A stretch of DNA of 24,883 bases from Clostridiales bacterium (GTDB taxonomy: Bacteria > Bacillota > Clostridia > Oscillospirales > Acutalibacteraceae). Below, piece after piece: positions 16,116-23,930 of the stretch. The notes beneath the pieces are model-generated. The model was not told the origin of the DNA. It was given only the letters and a program-made list of their open reading frames with translations, and did not search any database. Where the stretch lies: NCBI GenBank assembly GCA_019419895.1, contig JAHZIE010000009.1:5974-30856 (forward strand). Direction: 5' to 3'. The number at the start of each line of letters is the position of its first letter. The first letter of the stretch is position 1. Both the position numbers and the translations under genes were made by a program.

Positions 16116-16135
16116 ATATAATATAAATATAATAT
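16116..16135. promoter_or_regulatory. candidate AraC operator (two 9-bp direct repeats)
   Basis: ATATAATAT occurs at 16116-16124 and again at 16127-16135, an 11-base period of one helical turn on the same face, within the divergent interval between the regulator and the GH3 gene. AraC proteins often bind direct half-sites. A TATACT at 16170-16175 could be the -10 of the GH3 gene; no -35 is visible, as for activator-dependent promoters. AT-rich sequence makes chance repeats possible. Confidence 0.35.
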
Positions 16136-16265
16136 CACAATAGTCTAAGAAATTCAAAACTTTCCTGTGTATACTAAGATCATACGGCGGGATGGAGCCC
16201 GCGCTTTTGAAAAACAGCGGCCCTGCCGCCATTTAAAATTTTTCAGTGATGGAAGGACGGATACT

Positions 16266-17831
16266 ATGGATTACAGCGGTATGACTTTAAGAGAGAAGAT
16301 TATGAAAACTTTTGTTGTCACCATTCGTGAAATTAATACTCATGGGGGCCCAGAGCAGTTTTTTAAAGAATATCCAGTAGGGGGAATGTATTACTCCGAG
16401 GGGGCTCCGCTTTTGGATGAAAATGGGGTGGAAATGGGCACCGCTACAACCTTTGAAAAATTGAACCTGTGCAAGAGCGCTTCAAAAAGAAGACTTTTGG
16501 TTTTCGCGGACGGTGCCCATATCCGGGGTCAGCAATTCACCCAGTGCTCCCAAAACTCTCTGGGAGGTTCTCAAAATCTGGAGGATGCTTATCATTGGGG
16601 AAAAGTAATAGGCATGCAGATGAACGATAAAGGGATTGACTGTGTGCTGGGGCCGAGTATTGATATGTGTTTAGATCATCTGATGTATTTAACAGCCATC
16701 AGTGATGATCCCAGGCTGATCGCTCAAATTTACCGGCAGGTTGTCCGCGGTATTCAGGATCAGGGCGTTTGCTCTACAGTGAAGCATTTCCCCGGATTGG
16801 GAACCTATTTTGTCAATATGCATATGGCTCCCGGCTCCAATAAGCTTCCTTTTGATCAGTGGATGGAGACCTATGGCTATACTTACAAGGAAATGTTTAA
16901 GGAAAATGTCATGTCGGTTATGACGACCCATACTTCTCTGAAGTCGTACGACAATGAATTTACAGACGGATATTATCCCATCGCAACCTATTCGAAGAAG
17001 CTGACCACTGATTTGCTCAAGGGGAAATTGGGATTCCAGGGGGCCGTGATTACAGACGCCCTTATCATGGGTGGTATGGCGACAGGGGATCTTGTGGCGG
17101 AAACAGTTCGGGCCTTTAAGGCGGGCGCCGATCTGCTTTTGTGGCCGCCTGTGGAAGCTGCGGACAAGATTGAAGAGCTTATCTCCAGTGGGGAAATTCC
17201 CATGAGCCGCCTTGAGGATGCCTTGGAGAGAATCGGACGAATGGAAGATTTCCGAGATAAGTCATTGAAAAATCACAGTTATGACACGCCCGACGCGCGG
17301 TTTGTGGATGAAAAGCTGCTGGAAATTACCCGCGACGGTATTTGCCAGTTGAGAAATAAAATCGGTTTGCTTCCAATTGAAAAAGAGAAATACCATCATG
17401 TCCTTATTGTGGATGGAACGGAAAATGACAGCAGTTCTTCCGAAATGCTCCGTGACGAGCTCTTGGAACGGGGATTTGACGCCGAAGTGCAGCGGGATAT
17501 TTATGATGTTCCCTCCCGGGTATGCTGGCAGGCGGATATCGACAGGCTTCAGGAAAAGTTTGACCTTGTCATTTTTAATATGCGAGCTTCTTTTGTCGCT
17601 GAATGGAGTGTTCCCCATATGCTGATTTGGGCCTCCCATTTGTTTGATAAGAAAAAGAAAATTATTGTCAATTACGGTTCCCCGTTTTTTGCTGAAGATT
17701 ATTTCCCTGAAGATCCCACCTATATTGAGATGAATTGCCCGCCAAGCAGGGAGGCTGTGAAAATGCTTGTGGACGGCTTGCTGGGAGAGATGAAATTTAC
17801 GGGGAAGAGCCTCCTTTCCCGTAAGTCATAG
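16266..17831 (+). CDS. glycoside hydrolase family 3 protein (beta-N-acetylhexosaminidase/glucosidase-like)
   Basis: GH3 enzymes hydrolyse terminal beta-glycosides. The 521-aa product has the N-terminal barrel with KHFPGLG at 173-179 and the nucleophile Asp264 in VITDALIMGG, and then a compact C-terminal alpha/beta domain (about 370-521). There is no signal peptide, so it is cytoplasmic. I start at ATG 16266, because AAGGA lies eight bases upstream; the longer frame from 16167 overlaps the promoter. In NagZ-type members the loop reads KHFPGHGDT with a His; here it is KHFPGLGTYFVN, and a His appears later in NMHMAP, so the acid/base and substrate are uncertain. It is divergent from the AraC regulator and upstream of a GH31, suggesting an oligosaccharide-use locus. 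Confidence 0.88.
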   Translation: MDYSGMTLREKIMKTFVVTIREINTHGGPEQFFKEYPVGGMYYSEGAPLLDENGVEMGTATTFEKLNLCKSASKRRLLVFADGAHIRGQQFTQCSQNSLGGSQNLEDAYHWGKVIGMQMNDKGIDCVLGPSIDMCLDHLMYLTAISDDPRLIAQIYRQVVRGIQDQGVCSTVKHFPGLGTYFVNMHMAPGSNKLPFDQWMETYGYTYKEMFKENVMSVMTTHTSLKSYDNEFTDGYYPIATYSKKLTTDLLKGKLGFQGAVITDALIMGGMATGDLVAETVRAFKAGADLLLWPPVEAADKIEELISSGEIPMSRLEDALERIGRMEDFRDKSLKNHSYDTPDARFVDEKLLEITRDGICQLRNKIGLLPIEKEKYHHVLIVDGTENDSSSSEMLRDELLERGFDAEVQRDIYDVPSRVCWQADIDRLQEKFDLVIFNMRASFVAEWSVPHMLIWASHLFDKKKKIIVNYGSPFFAEDYFPEDPTYIEMNCPPSREAVKMLVDGLLGEMKFTGKSLLSRKS

Positions 17832-17881
17832 AGGGTAGCTCTGTATTCTGTATATTTATCCCTGTTGTCCGAACTTCCCTG

Positions 17882-17990
17882 GGCAATGGGAATAATGGGA
17901 AAAAGGCATTATTCTGCCTCCAAATTGCATATTAAGGGCGTACCTGAAAGGGTACGCCCTCAGGTAGAGATTTTCCAAACCTGAGGAGGT
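17882..17990 (+). promoter_or_regulatory. structured leader with SD-overlapping hairpin
   Basis: Three hairpins precede the next gene. The first pairs GAATAATG (17890-17897) with CATTATTC (17907-17914). The second is a perfect 10-bp stem, AGGGCGTACC (17935-17944) with 17951-17960. The third joins CCTCAGGT (17958-17965) to ACCTGAGG (17979-17986), overlapping the second by three bases and the SD AGGAGGT (17984-17990) by three. The second may be the terminator of the GH3 gene, though no T-run follows. The arrangement could limit translation or switch between folds. Confidence 0.45.
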
Positions 17991-17996
17991 ACAGGG

Positions 17997-18584
17997 ATGA
18001 AAAAGAAACAGAAAAAAATTACCCTGATTATCATTGCCGCGGCGGTTGTATTGATCTGCGCCTTTTTCGCCCTGCGGGAGGGGAGTTTCCACATGGTCTT
18101 GCAAACAAAGGGCTTTGATACAGAGGTTGTGGTAATCGATCAAGGCGATAAGGAATACAGCCGGAGAAAATACAAGGTGGTGCAGACCACGGAGGACGGT
18201 GATAATGGGGGAAAAAGGCCGGTTATCCTTCAGCTTTCCAAAGACTTCCTGGGCTTCTGGCAAATAGATAATCGTTCTGCTCCCGTTGGTTCCGGAGAGC
18301 CTCAGGTCGTCGAATTTGCCTGGTTTGGGGACGGAGCAGCAGAGAATATAAATGCTCCCATGGTGATCCATACAGCCTGTTATGGAACCAACGCGGTTAA
18401 GGAGATTGAATTCCTGCCGGGACAGATTCCGGAGAATGTTGCCGTCAGCATCCGGCAGGAGGGGGAGAGATACTGGATCCACATCACTTCCAGCGGGGAT
18501 TCTGCTTTTGTTAACAACCTGTGGGAGAATTTGATGAAAACTGGCTGCTTTGATTTCGGCAAAGGGGAAGATGCTTTGCAGTAA
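17997..18584 (+). CDS. membrane-anchored protein of unknown function, 195 aa
   Basis: It begins MKKKQKK followed by a hydrophobic helix at about 8-26, giving an N-terminal anchor or uncleaved signal with the rest outside. The remainder is beta-rich with no Cys pair or catalytic motif I recognise. It contains FLGFWQIDN near 84 and a C-terminal NNLWENLMKTGCFDF. A strong SD (AGGAGGT) stands six bases before the ATG, but inside a hairpin-rich leader. It lies between a GH3 and a GH31 gene on the same strand; a link with sugar use is possible but not shown. No homologue recalled. Confidence 0.8.
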   Translation: MKKKQKKITLIIIAAAVVLICAFFALREGSFHMVLQTKGFDTEVVVIDQGDKEYSRRKYKVVQTTEDGDNGGKRPVILQLSKDFLGFWQIDNRSAPVGSGEPQVVEFAWFGDGAAENINAPMVIHTACYGTNAVKEIEFLPGQIPENVAVSIRQEGERYWIHITSSGDSAFVNNLWENLMKTGCFDFGKGEDALQ

Positions 18585-18720
18585 CACTCCCTCCCTCCAA
18601 GCAAGCTGGGGAAACCCAACGGAGCGGGATTTTTGACGGCAAGCCCTCCTTTGCAGGCAAAACAGAAACGTCCTTCCGGAGAATGCCACCAAAAAGCCGC
18701 TCCTGCCGTGTTGGTGGGGA

Positions 18721-18755
18721 AAACAGGGAAATGGCCTTCCCTGTTTGGCTTTTTG
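18721..18755 (+). terminator. possible terminator within the repeat-like segment
   Basis: AAACAGGGAA (18721-18730) pairs with TTCCCTGTTT (18737-18746) around six bases, followed by GGCTTTTTG. Plausible as the terminator for the GH3/anchored-protein unit. Confidence 0.5.
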
Positions 18756-18770
18756 AAACCAGAGGGGAAA

Positions 18771-18837
18771 CATAGAAACTTCATACCCGCCACTGTGAGT
18801 CTGTGCTCCTTCTGCTGGGAGCGATGAAGTTTATATG
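18771..18837 (+). repeat. 67-nt stem-loop element upstream of GH31
   Basis: The outer stem pairs 18771-18784 with 18824-18837: nine pairs AAACTTCAT/ATGAAGTTT, one mismatch, then CATA/TATG. It encloses an inner hairpin GCTCC (18805-18809) with GGAGC (18818-18822). It ends 81 bases before the GH31 start. It may be a 5' UTR structure or the end of a repeat. No known riboswitch core was recognised. Confidence 0.45.
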
Positions 18838-18918
18838 GAAGGGCCTAATTTTCCCAAAGTCATAGAAGGCAGCTGGCATTTTCAAGAGACAAATTGTAAG
18901 GAGTAAGGAATTCGGAAT

Positions 18919-21231
18919 ATGAGAAAAAGGATTGAAAAATTTTCTTTCGCGCCCAATATGATGAGGGTAGTCTGCACAACGGATGAACGGATCAGGAAGC
19001 CCAGCTGTATGGTGGAGGATGTCCCGGAAAAGGATAACTATTGTGGGATATCCGCCGGTTTGATCAGTGACAATGGAGTGGAATTTTCCTGGCGGGGCCG
19101 TCCTCTTCTTAAGCAGATAGATTGGAACTTGCGGGAACACGATGTTACACGCGACATCATTCCCGGCGGCAGGCCTCAAATTGTAATGAGACGTACTGTA
19201 GACGGAGAACGCGCTTTTGTTGAAAACGCGGAGAATATCAAAATTGGCACCGCGTTTGGAGGAAGCGTACGGTTCCAGGTAGAAGCGGACGAACTGCTGT
19301 TCGGGCTGGGGCAGCATGAACGGGGGTATTATAACCATCGGGGAATGACGGAATATCTGTATCAGAATAATATGAAAATTCCCATGCCTGTGATTGTTTC
19401 TTCTAAAGGATATGCTCTGTTTTTTGACTGTACCAGCCAAATGATTTATGAAGAGGAAAACAATGTGGTGACGGTTTCCTTCCATTCCGTAGATCAGATT
19501 GATTACTATGTAATCGCCGGCAATACTATGGATGAAATCATTTCCAGCCTGCGAAGGCTTACAGGAAGGGCCGTGCTGCTGCCCAAGTGGGCCTATGGGT
19601 ATATTCAGTCGAAAGAACGTTATATCGATCAGGAGGAAATGGTTGAGACAGTCAAGGAATTTAGAAATCGTAAAATTCCCCTGAGCTGTTTGGTATTGGA
19701 CTGGAAGTCTTGGGAAGAGGGAAAATGGGGAAATAAGATTATGGATAAATCTCGTTTCCCAGATTTCAAAAAGGCGGTGGATGCCATGCACCAGATGGAT
19801 GCCGCGGTGATGATATCCATCTGGCCGAACAGTCATCAGGACTGTGAAAACAACCAGGAATTTGTTCAGGAGGGAAAGCTGCTGTGCGATTGCTCTACCT
19901 ATGACGCGTTTGAGCCGCAGGCGCGGGATATCTATTGGAACCAGTGCATGAAGGAGCTTGTTCCTGATGGGGTGGATGCTTGGTGGTGTGATTCCACCGA
20001 ACCTTTTACGCCCGATTGGGATGGCAGCCAAAAGCTTCCGGAAGAAGTCCGTTATCAAAAAGGATGCGATCAGTTCAACCGGTTTCTGGATGCCAGGCAA
20101 TCCAATATTTTTGCATTGATGCACGCCAAGGGGATCTATGAGCATCAGCGTGATGCGGTAAAGGATAAGAGGGTATTTAACCTGACTCGTTCCGGTTCCC
20201 CGTCTATTCAAAAATATGGTGTTGTACTTTGGTCAGGCGATATTGCGGCTACATGGGGATGTATGCGCCGCCAAATTGCAGAGGGAATCAATATGGCTCT
20301 TTCCGGCATCCCTTATTGGACTCTGGATATTGGCGCCTTCTTTGTAGGCGGTGTCAAATGTTCCAGAATTTGGAGCGGGGATCCCAATTCCGATCCGTTA
20401 TGGTTCTGGCAGGGCGATTTTGACGATGGGGTTCAAGATCTGGGATATCGGGAGCTGTATACCCGTTGGCTGCAGATGGGGACATTTCTGCCGGTTATGA
20501 GATCCCACGGGACGGATACCCCCAGAGAGCCTTGGCAATTTGGAGAATCCGGCACCGTTTATTATGATACCATAGTCAAATATATCAAACTGCGGTATCG
20601 CCTGCTTCCTTATATCTATTCCCTTGCGGCAAAGGTTTATCGGGAAGGGTACACCATGATGCGCGGGCTGATTTTTGATTTTCCAAAAGACTCTAGGGCG
20701 GTACGAACGGAGGATCAGTTTATGATGGGAGACGCGTTTATGGTCTGCCCGGTGACTGAACCTTTGGAGTATGGCCCTAATAACACCAGACTCAATAAAA
20801 AATTTATCCGTCAAGTTTATCTGCCGGAAGGTACTTTATGGTATGATTATGAAACAGGAGAAATACTGGATGGAGGACAGATGATAGAAGCGGATGCGCC
20901 AATCGAGAAAATGCCTCTTTATGTGAGAGCTGGAGCTATTGTGCCTTTTTCTTCTGATAACAGCGGATTGCCTCAGGGATTAGAGGTTTACGCTGGTGCC
21001 AATGGTTATTTTGAGCTTTACACCGATAATGGAAAAGATTATAGCTATGAGAAAGGTGATTATTCTGTAATACCTATGAAATGGGATGACAGCAGAAGAA
21101 CACTTACTCTAGGCCGGGCGGAAGGTGGTTTTGGTTTTCCAGAGCAATTAGTGGTTGTTCTTCATGATGGGAATGGCGTCCATGAACAGATTGTTACTTA
21201 TTCGGGAAAGGAAATCTCCCTTCCGTTTTAG
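18919..21231 (+). CDS. glycoside hydrolase family 31 alpha-glycosidase (glucosidase/xylosidase-like)
   Basis: GH31 enzymes release alpha-linked glucose or xylose by a retaining mechanism. The 770-aa protein lacks a signal peptide. The N-terminal beta-sandwich (about 1-215) includes LLFGLGQHERGYYNHRG. The barrel carries the nucleophile Asp358 in AWWCDSTEPF and the acid/base Asp441 in LWSGDIAATW. C-terminal beta domains follow, with PLYVRAGAIVPF near 672. The family length is normal. The ATG at 18919 is preceded by AAGGA nine bases upstream. It is the last gene of the AraC-linked carbohydrate locus, followed by a strong terminator. The exact sugar cannot be read from sequence. Confidence 0.93.
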   Translation: MRKRIEKFSFAPNMMRVVCTTDERIRKPSCMVEDVPEKDNYCGISAGLISDNGVEFSWRGRPLLKQIDWNLREHDVTRDIIPGGRPQIVMRRTVDGERAFVENAENIKIGTAFGGSVRFQVEADELLFGLGQHERGYYNHRGMTEYLYQNNMKIPMPVIVSSKGYALFFDCTSQMIYEEENNVVTVSFHSVDQIDYYVIAGNTMDEIISSLRRLTGRAVLLPKWAYGYIQSKERYIDQEEMVETVKEFRNRKIPLSCLVLDWKSWEEGKWGNKIMDKSRFPDFKKAVDAMHQMDAAVMISIWPNSHQDCENNQEFVQEGKLLCDCSTYDAFEPQARDIYWNQCMKELVPDGVDAWWCDSTEPFTPDWDGSQKLPEEVRYQKGCDQFNRFLDARQSNIFALMHAKGIYEHQRDAVKDKRVFNLTRSGSPSIQKYGVVLWSGDIAATWGCMRRQIAEGINMALSGIPYWTLDIGAFFVGGVKCSRIWSGDPNSDPLWFWQGDFDDGVQDLGYRELYTRWLQMGTFLPVMRSHGTDTPREPWQFGESGTVYYDTIVKYIKLRYRLLPYIYSLAAKVYREGYTMMRGLIFDFPKDSRAVRTEDQFMMGDAFMVCPVTEPLEYGPNNTRLNKKFIRQVYLPEGTLWYDYETGEILDGGQMIEADAPIEKMPLYVRAGAIVPFSSDNSGLPQGLEVYAGANGYFELYTDNGKDYSYEKGDYSVIPMKWDDSRRTLTLGRAEGGFGFPEQLVVVLHDGNGVHEQIVTYSGKEISLPF

Positions 21232-21253
21232 CTTTTGATGATTCGGACATAGA

Positions 21254-21306
21254 AAAAATACCGGATTCACCCACTTACTTAAAAGGATGAATCCGGTATT
21301 TTTGTT
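21254..21306 (+). terminator. rho-independent terminator after GH31
   Basis: A 16-bp perfect stem (21254-21269 with 21288-21303, core ATACCGGATTCA) with an 18-base loop ends in TTTTTG. The A-run on the left makes it potentially bidirectional. Confidence 0.9.
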
Positions 21307-21693
21307 TACAGACGGAATCCCCGGCTAGGGGAGTCAGGCAATAATTGAGTGTTCATGAAAAGAAGATTAAAAAGGGAATAGGCGAAAAATTCCTCTTGAC
21401 ACTCGACAAAAGGCTTTAGCAAAGTCCAACTGGGTAGGGACTTGGTGTGGAGGATTGAAGAAAGAAACACCGATAGGATAAAGCTGTCAGCTCAATTGTT
21501 TATCGGAAATAAATTTTTGTAAGAGGCATTTATTACATACGTCTTGCGGCGCTCCCGCTCAATTCAATTGGGATTTGCAGTATTGAAAACGTCGTCAGTT
21601 TTGCTGGTGGATTATGGCTGAACTCGCTTCCTCTGAAGTATCGTGAACCTTCAGCAGGAGGAAGAAAAGATCCGTTATCGCGGAAAATTTCAT
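21307..21693. other. 387-bp intergenic region, hairpin-rich
   Basis: No convincing gene. It contains a small CCCC/GGGG hairpin near 21318, a TTGACA at 21396 without a good -10, the consecutive hairpins at 21422-21506, and a bulged stem joining CTTCCTC near 21629 with GAGGAAG near 21659. Confidence 0.5.
21422..21506 (+). ncRNA. candidate structured RNA (consecutive hairpins)
   Basis: Three stems follow each other almost without gap: AAGTCC (21422-21427) with GGACTT (21438-21443); GGTGT (21444-21448) with ACACC (21467-21471); CCGATA (21470-21475) with TATCGG (21501-21506), which encloses a short AGCT-GTC-AGCT hairpin. An AAATTTTTG tract follows. No known riboswitch or sRNA core was recognised, and stems of five or six pairs can arise by chance. 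Strand is a guess from the T-rich 3' flank. Confidence 0.3.
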
Positions 21694-21978
21694 TCAGCTC
21701 AAAATCAGGATGACCAGAAGAATCTGGAAAAGGAGGATGGCGGGAAGTCCCCGCATGAATTTTTTGTGCCTGGTTTTATGATGGAGGAGTCTCATGGCGA
21801 TCCACATACCGCCAGCGCCTCCTAGAAGAGCCAAAGCCATTAGGGTGTTTTCTGGAATTCTCCATTCTCCTTTTCTGGCTTTTTTCTTGTCTGCGGCCGT
21901 TGCCACAATAGAGATAAAATTGATGATGAAAAGGTACCCTACAAAGGGGTACAGCAAATAATGAAAGATGGAAGGCAA
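21694..21978 (-). CDS. DUF1294 family small membrane protein
   Basis: A small integral membrane protein of the YsdA/DUF1294 type, function unknown. The family core is clear: ADKKKARKGEWRIPENTL, then LALLGGAGGMWIAM, then the RHKKFMRGLPAILL end, with three hydrophobic helices. I chose the TTG at 21978, because GGGGTG lies five bases upstream and the resulting 94 aa fits the usual size near 90. An ATG at 22026 would add 16 residues but has no SD. It is divergent from the GHL10 gene, whose start is 85 bases away. Confidence 0.85.
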   Translation of the reverse strand: MPSIFHYLLYPFVGYLFIINFISIVATAADKKKARKGEWRIPENTLMALALLGGAGGMWIAMRLLHHKTRHKKFMRGLPAILLFQILLVILILS

Positions 21979-22063
21979 TTTTTCACCCCGCTTCGCATAT
22001 ATATCTGTATACAGGACGTATTCCATAACCGGAGAACCGGTGAAGGGAAAGAAAGGAGCAGAT

Positions 22064-23356
22064 ATGAAGCACCGGATTGTGATACTGTTTTCATTATTAA
22101 TTGTAATTTTGGGCGGAATTATTTACCTCTCTCTTAAGGAACCTCAGAAGCAGTCTGATGGACAGGGGAATAATGGAGAGAATATATCATCTTCTTCCGT
22201 GAATGAATCTTCCTCGGACACACCGTCTCTTCCAGATGACGGAGATAATCAGATTGATATGGAAATGAAAGCGGTCTGGGTTCCCTTCATGTCTATGGAC
22301 ATGAGCAATGGGGAGAAAGGAAGAGAAGTGTTTGAAAAAAAGGTAGATGATATCGTAGAAAATGTAAAGACTATGGGCTTTAACACCTTGATTGTGCATA
22401 CCCGTCCTTTTGGCGACGCCATTTATCCTTCATCTTATTATCCCTGGTCCCATATCCTGACCGGTACCCAAGGGATGGATCCAGGCTATGATCCTATGGA
22501 ATACTGGGTGGAAGCCGCCCATGAGGCAGGATTGGAAATACATGCGTGGATTAATCCCCTTAGAATCAAAGCGGGACAGACCCCTTCTGAGCTTTCCAGC
22601 AATAATCCCTATTACATGTGGCAAAATGATACTATCGCTGAAAATAACCAATGGATTGCTGAATTGGAAAGCGGCATTTATTATAATCCAGCCTATGATG
22701 GAGTGAGAAAATATATTATCGACGGCGTGCGTGAGCTAGTTGAAAAATATGATGTGGATGGCGTACATATGGATGACTATTTTTATCCAACCCAGGATGA
22801 GAGTTTTGATAAAAGCGCATATGACGCCTATTGCGCTTCTGTGGAAGGAGAAGGGGAGCCCCTATCCCTGGCTGATTGGAGGAAACAGAATATTAATATG
22901 CTGGTCAGCGGGATTTACTCGGCCGTCAAATCCATCGATCCTAATATCGTCTTTGGAATTTCCCCGCAGGGAAATATGGAAAATTGTGAAGGAATGTATG
23001 CGGATATTGCCACCTGGGGAAGTACGGAGGGATATGTGGATTACCTGTGTCCTCAGATGTATTTTACCTTTGAAAACAGCTATCAGCCATATGGCGAGGT
23101 CGCTTCAGAATGGAGAAAGCTGGTCAGCAATCCGGAAATCAAGCTTTATGCTGGGCTGGGGCTTTATAAAGCAGGATCGGATGATGATAACGGACAATGG
23201 GCCGAATCTGACGATATCATCCGCCGGGAGATAGAATACGCTCAGTCCCAGGAATATGACGGATTTATGCTGTATTCCTATGATTACCTCCAAACGGAAC
23301 AGACGGAAAAGGAAGTGGAGAATATCCTGGAATGTATCAATCAAAATTATCAGTAA
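22064..23356 (+). CDS. membrane-anchored GHL10/YngK-type glycosyl hydrolase-like protein
   Basis: The family (glycosyl hydrolase-like 10, which includes DigH-type peptidoglycan glycosidases) cleaves or is thought to cleave cell-wall glycans. An N-terminal hydrophobic helix (about 5-24) anchors it outside the cell, and a Ser/Asn/Asp-rich linker runs to about 65. The barrel starts at MEMKAVWVPFMSMDMSN, with NTLIVHTRPFGDAIYPS, EIHAWINPLRIK and the acidic DGVHMDDYFYP, followed by GISPQGNMEN and CPQMYF near the active-site face. It has 430 aa. The ATG at 22064 has AAAGGAG five bases upstream; the longer frame from 21968 overlaps the divergent gene. Family certain, substrate inferred. Confidence 0.92.
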   Translation: MKHRIVILFSLLIVILGGIIYLSLKEPQKQSDGQGNNGENISSSSVNESSSDTPSLPDDGDNQIDMEMKAVWVPFMSMDMSNGEKGREVFEKKVDDIVENVKTMGFNTLIVHTRPFGDAIYPSSYYPWSHILTGTQGMDPGYDPMEYWVEAAHEAGLEIHAWINPLRIKAGQTPSELSSNNPYYMWQNDTIAENNQWIAELESGIYYNPAYDGVRKYIIDGVRELVEKYDVDGVHMDDYFYPTQDESFDKSAYDAYCASVEGEGEPLSLADWRKQNINMLVSGIYSAVKSIDPNIVFGISPQGNMENCEGMYADIATWGSTEGYVDYLCPQMYFTFENSYQPYGEVASEWRKLVSNPEIKLYAGLGLYKAGSDDDNGQWAESDDIIRREIEYAQSQEYDGFMLYSYDYLQTEQTEKEVENILECINQNYQ

Positions 23357-23534
23357 GCCGAAAAAGGGCGAGTCACTCTTTGAAACCGAGCATTCCTGAA
23401 TTTCGAATCTTGATATCACGCCGCACACCGATACTTTGCCTGTAGAGACATCTGTTTGCAGACACCACTAAAAGAAATTCAAAAACGTGTGAAAGTTTCT
23501 ATTTCTCACTTTACCGGGATACAGGCCCTATTAT

Positions 23535-23579
23535 GAAATAATAAAAGTACAAAGCCGATGATGTCTATCATCGGCTTTG
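23535..23579 (-). terminator. terminator of the rpsF-ssb-rpsR operon
   Basis: A perfect 13-bp stem (23550-23562 with 23567-23579, core CAAAGCCGATGAT) with a 4-nt loop. Read on the reverse strand it is followed by GTACTTTTATT, fitting the end of the ribosomal operon; it may also stop the convergent GHL10 transcript. Confidence 0.85.
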
Positions 23580-23639
23580 CGTGTTGTTGTATATATCCGG
23601 TTTTTCCAATTATTTGGATAAAAGGAAAACGTAAAATGA

Positions 23640-23891
23640 TTAGTCGCTGCTGAAGGGAAGGAGCGCAAGATGACGGGCACGCTTGATTGCCATCGTCAGT
23701 TCACGCTGGTGCCGGGCACAGGTACCGGTCACACGGCGGGGCAAAATCTTGGAACGCTCGGAAATATATCTGCGAAGTTTCGGATAATCCTTATAGTCAA
23801 TTGTCTGGACCTTATCCACACAAAAGCTGCAAACCTTTTTACGGCCTTTACGGCCGCCGCGACGGTTGTCTCTTTCTGGTCTTTCAGCCAT
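23640..23891 (-). CDS. rpsR: 30S ribosomal protein S18, zinc-binding (C+) form
   Basis: S18 pairs with S6 on the 30S platform. The 83-aa sequence has the family core KLRRYISERSKILPRRVTG and CARHQRELTMAIKRARHLAL. The zinc-binding residues CSFC and CARH are intact, so this is the C+ type rather than the zinc-free paralogue. AAGGAGGT lies eight bases before the ATG at 23891. It is the last gene of rpsF-ssb-rpsR. Confidence 0.98.
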   Translation of the reverse strand: MAERPERDNRRGGRKGRKKVCSFCVDKVQTIDYKDYPKLRRYISERSKILPRRVTGTCARHQRELTMAIKRARHLALLPFSSD

Positions 23892-23930
23892 GAGATATGA
23901 CCTCCTTTTCCTGATGTTTCAATAATCAAA

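Larger units (their letters stand above)
18590..18837. repeat. inverted-repeat-rich segment, possible dispersed repeat
   Basis: This 248-bp stretch lies between the anchored protein and GH31. It is open for 64 codons on the plus strand (18633-18827) and for a long frame on the minus, yet neither product looks like a protein (Pro/Lys-rich or Phe/Cys-rich, without SD). It contains several inverted repeats and ends in a 67-base stem element. This double-strand openness is typical of spurious annotations in interspersed repeats. Repetition elsewhere in the genome cannot be checked here. Confidence 0.35.

Noticed and set aside
17856..18773. 305-codon reverse frame
   Set aside because: It runs antisense through a well-supported gene and the repeat-like segment; no SD and no domain.
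18791..18798. GCCACTG-like core as a cobalamin riboswitch
   Set aside because: The other conserved cobalamin elements are absent and the element is too short.
18781..20211. 476-codon reverse frame under GH31
   Set aside because: Antisense to both GH31 catalytic regions; composition rich in His, Ile and Arg without motifs.
21541..21660. Possible transposase remnant in the gap before DUF1294
   Set aside because: Translated pieces are short and interrupted by stops; no terminal repeats or recognised domain.
22740..23234. 164-codon plus-strand frame inside the GHL10 gene
   Set aside because: Out-of-frame shadow of the conserved barrel; no independent start signal.
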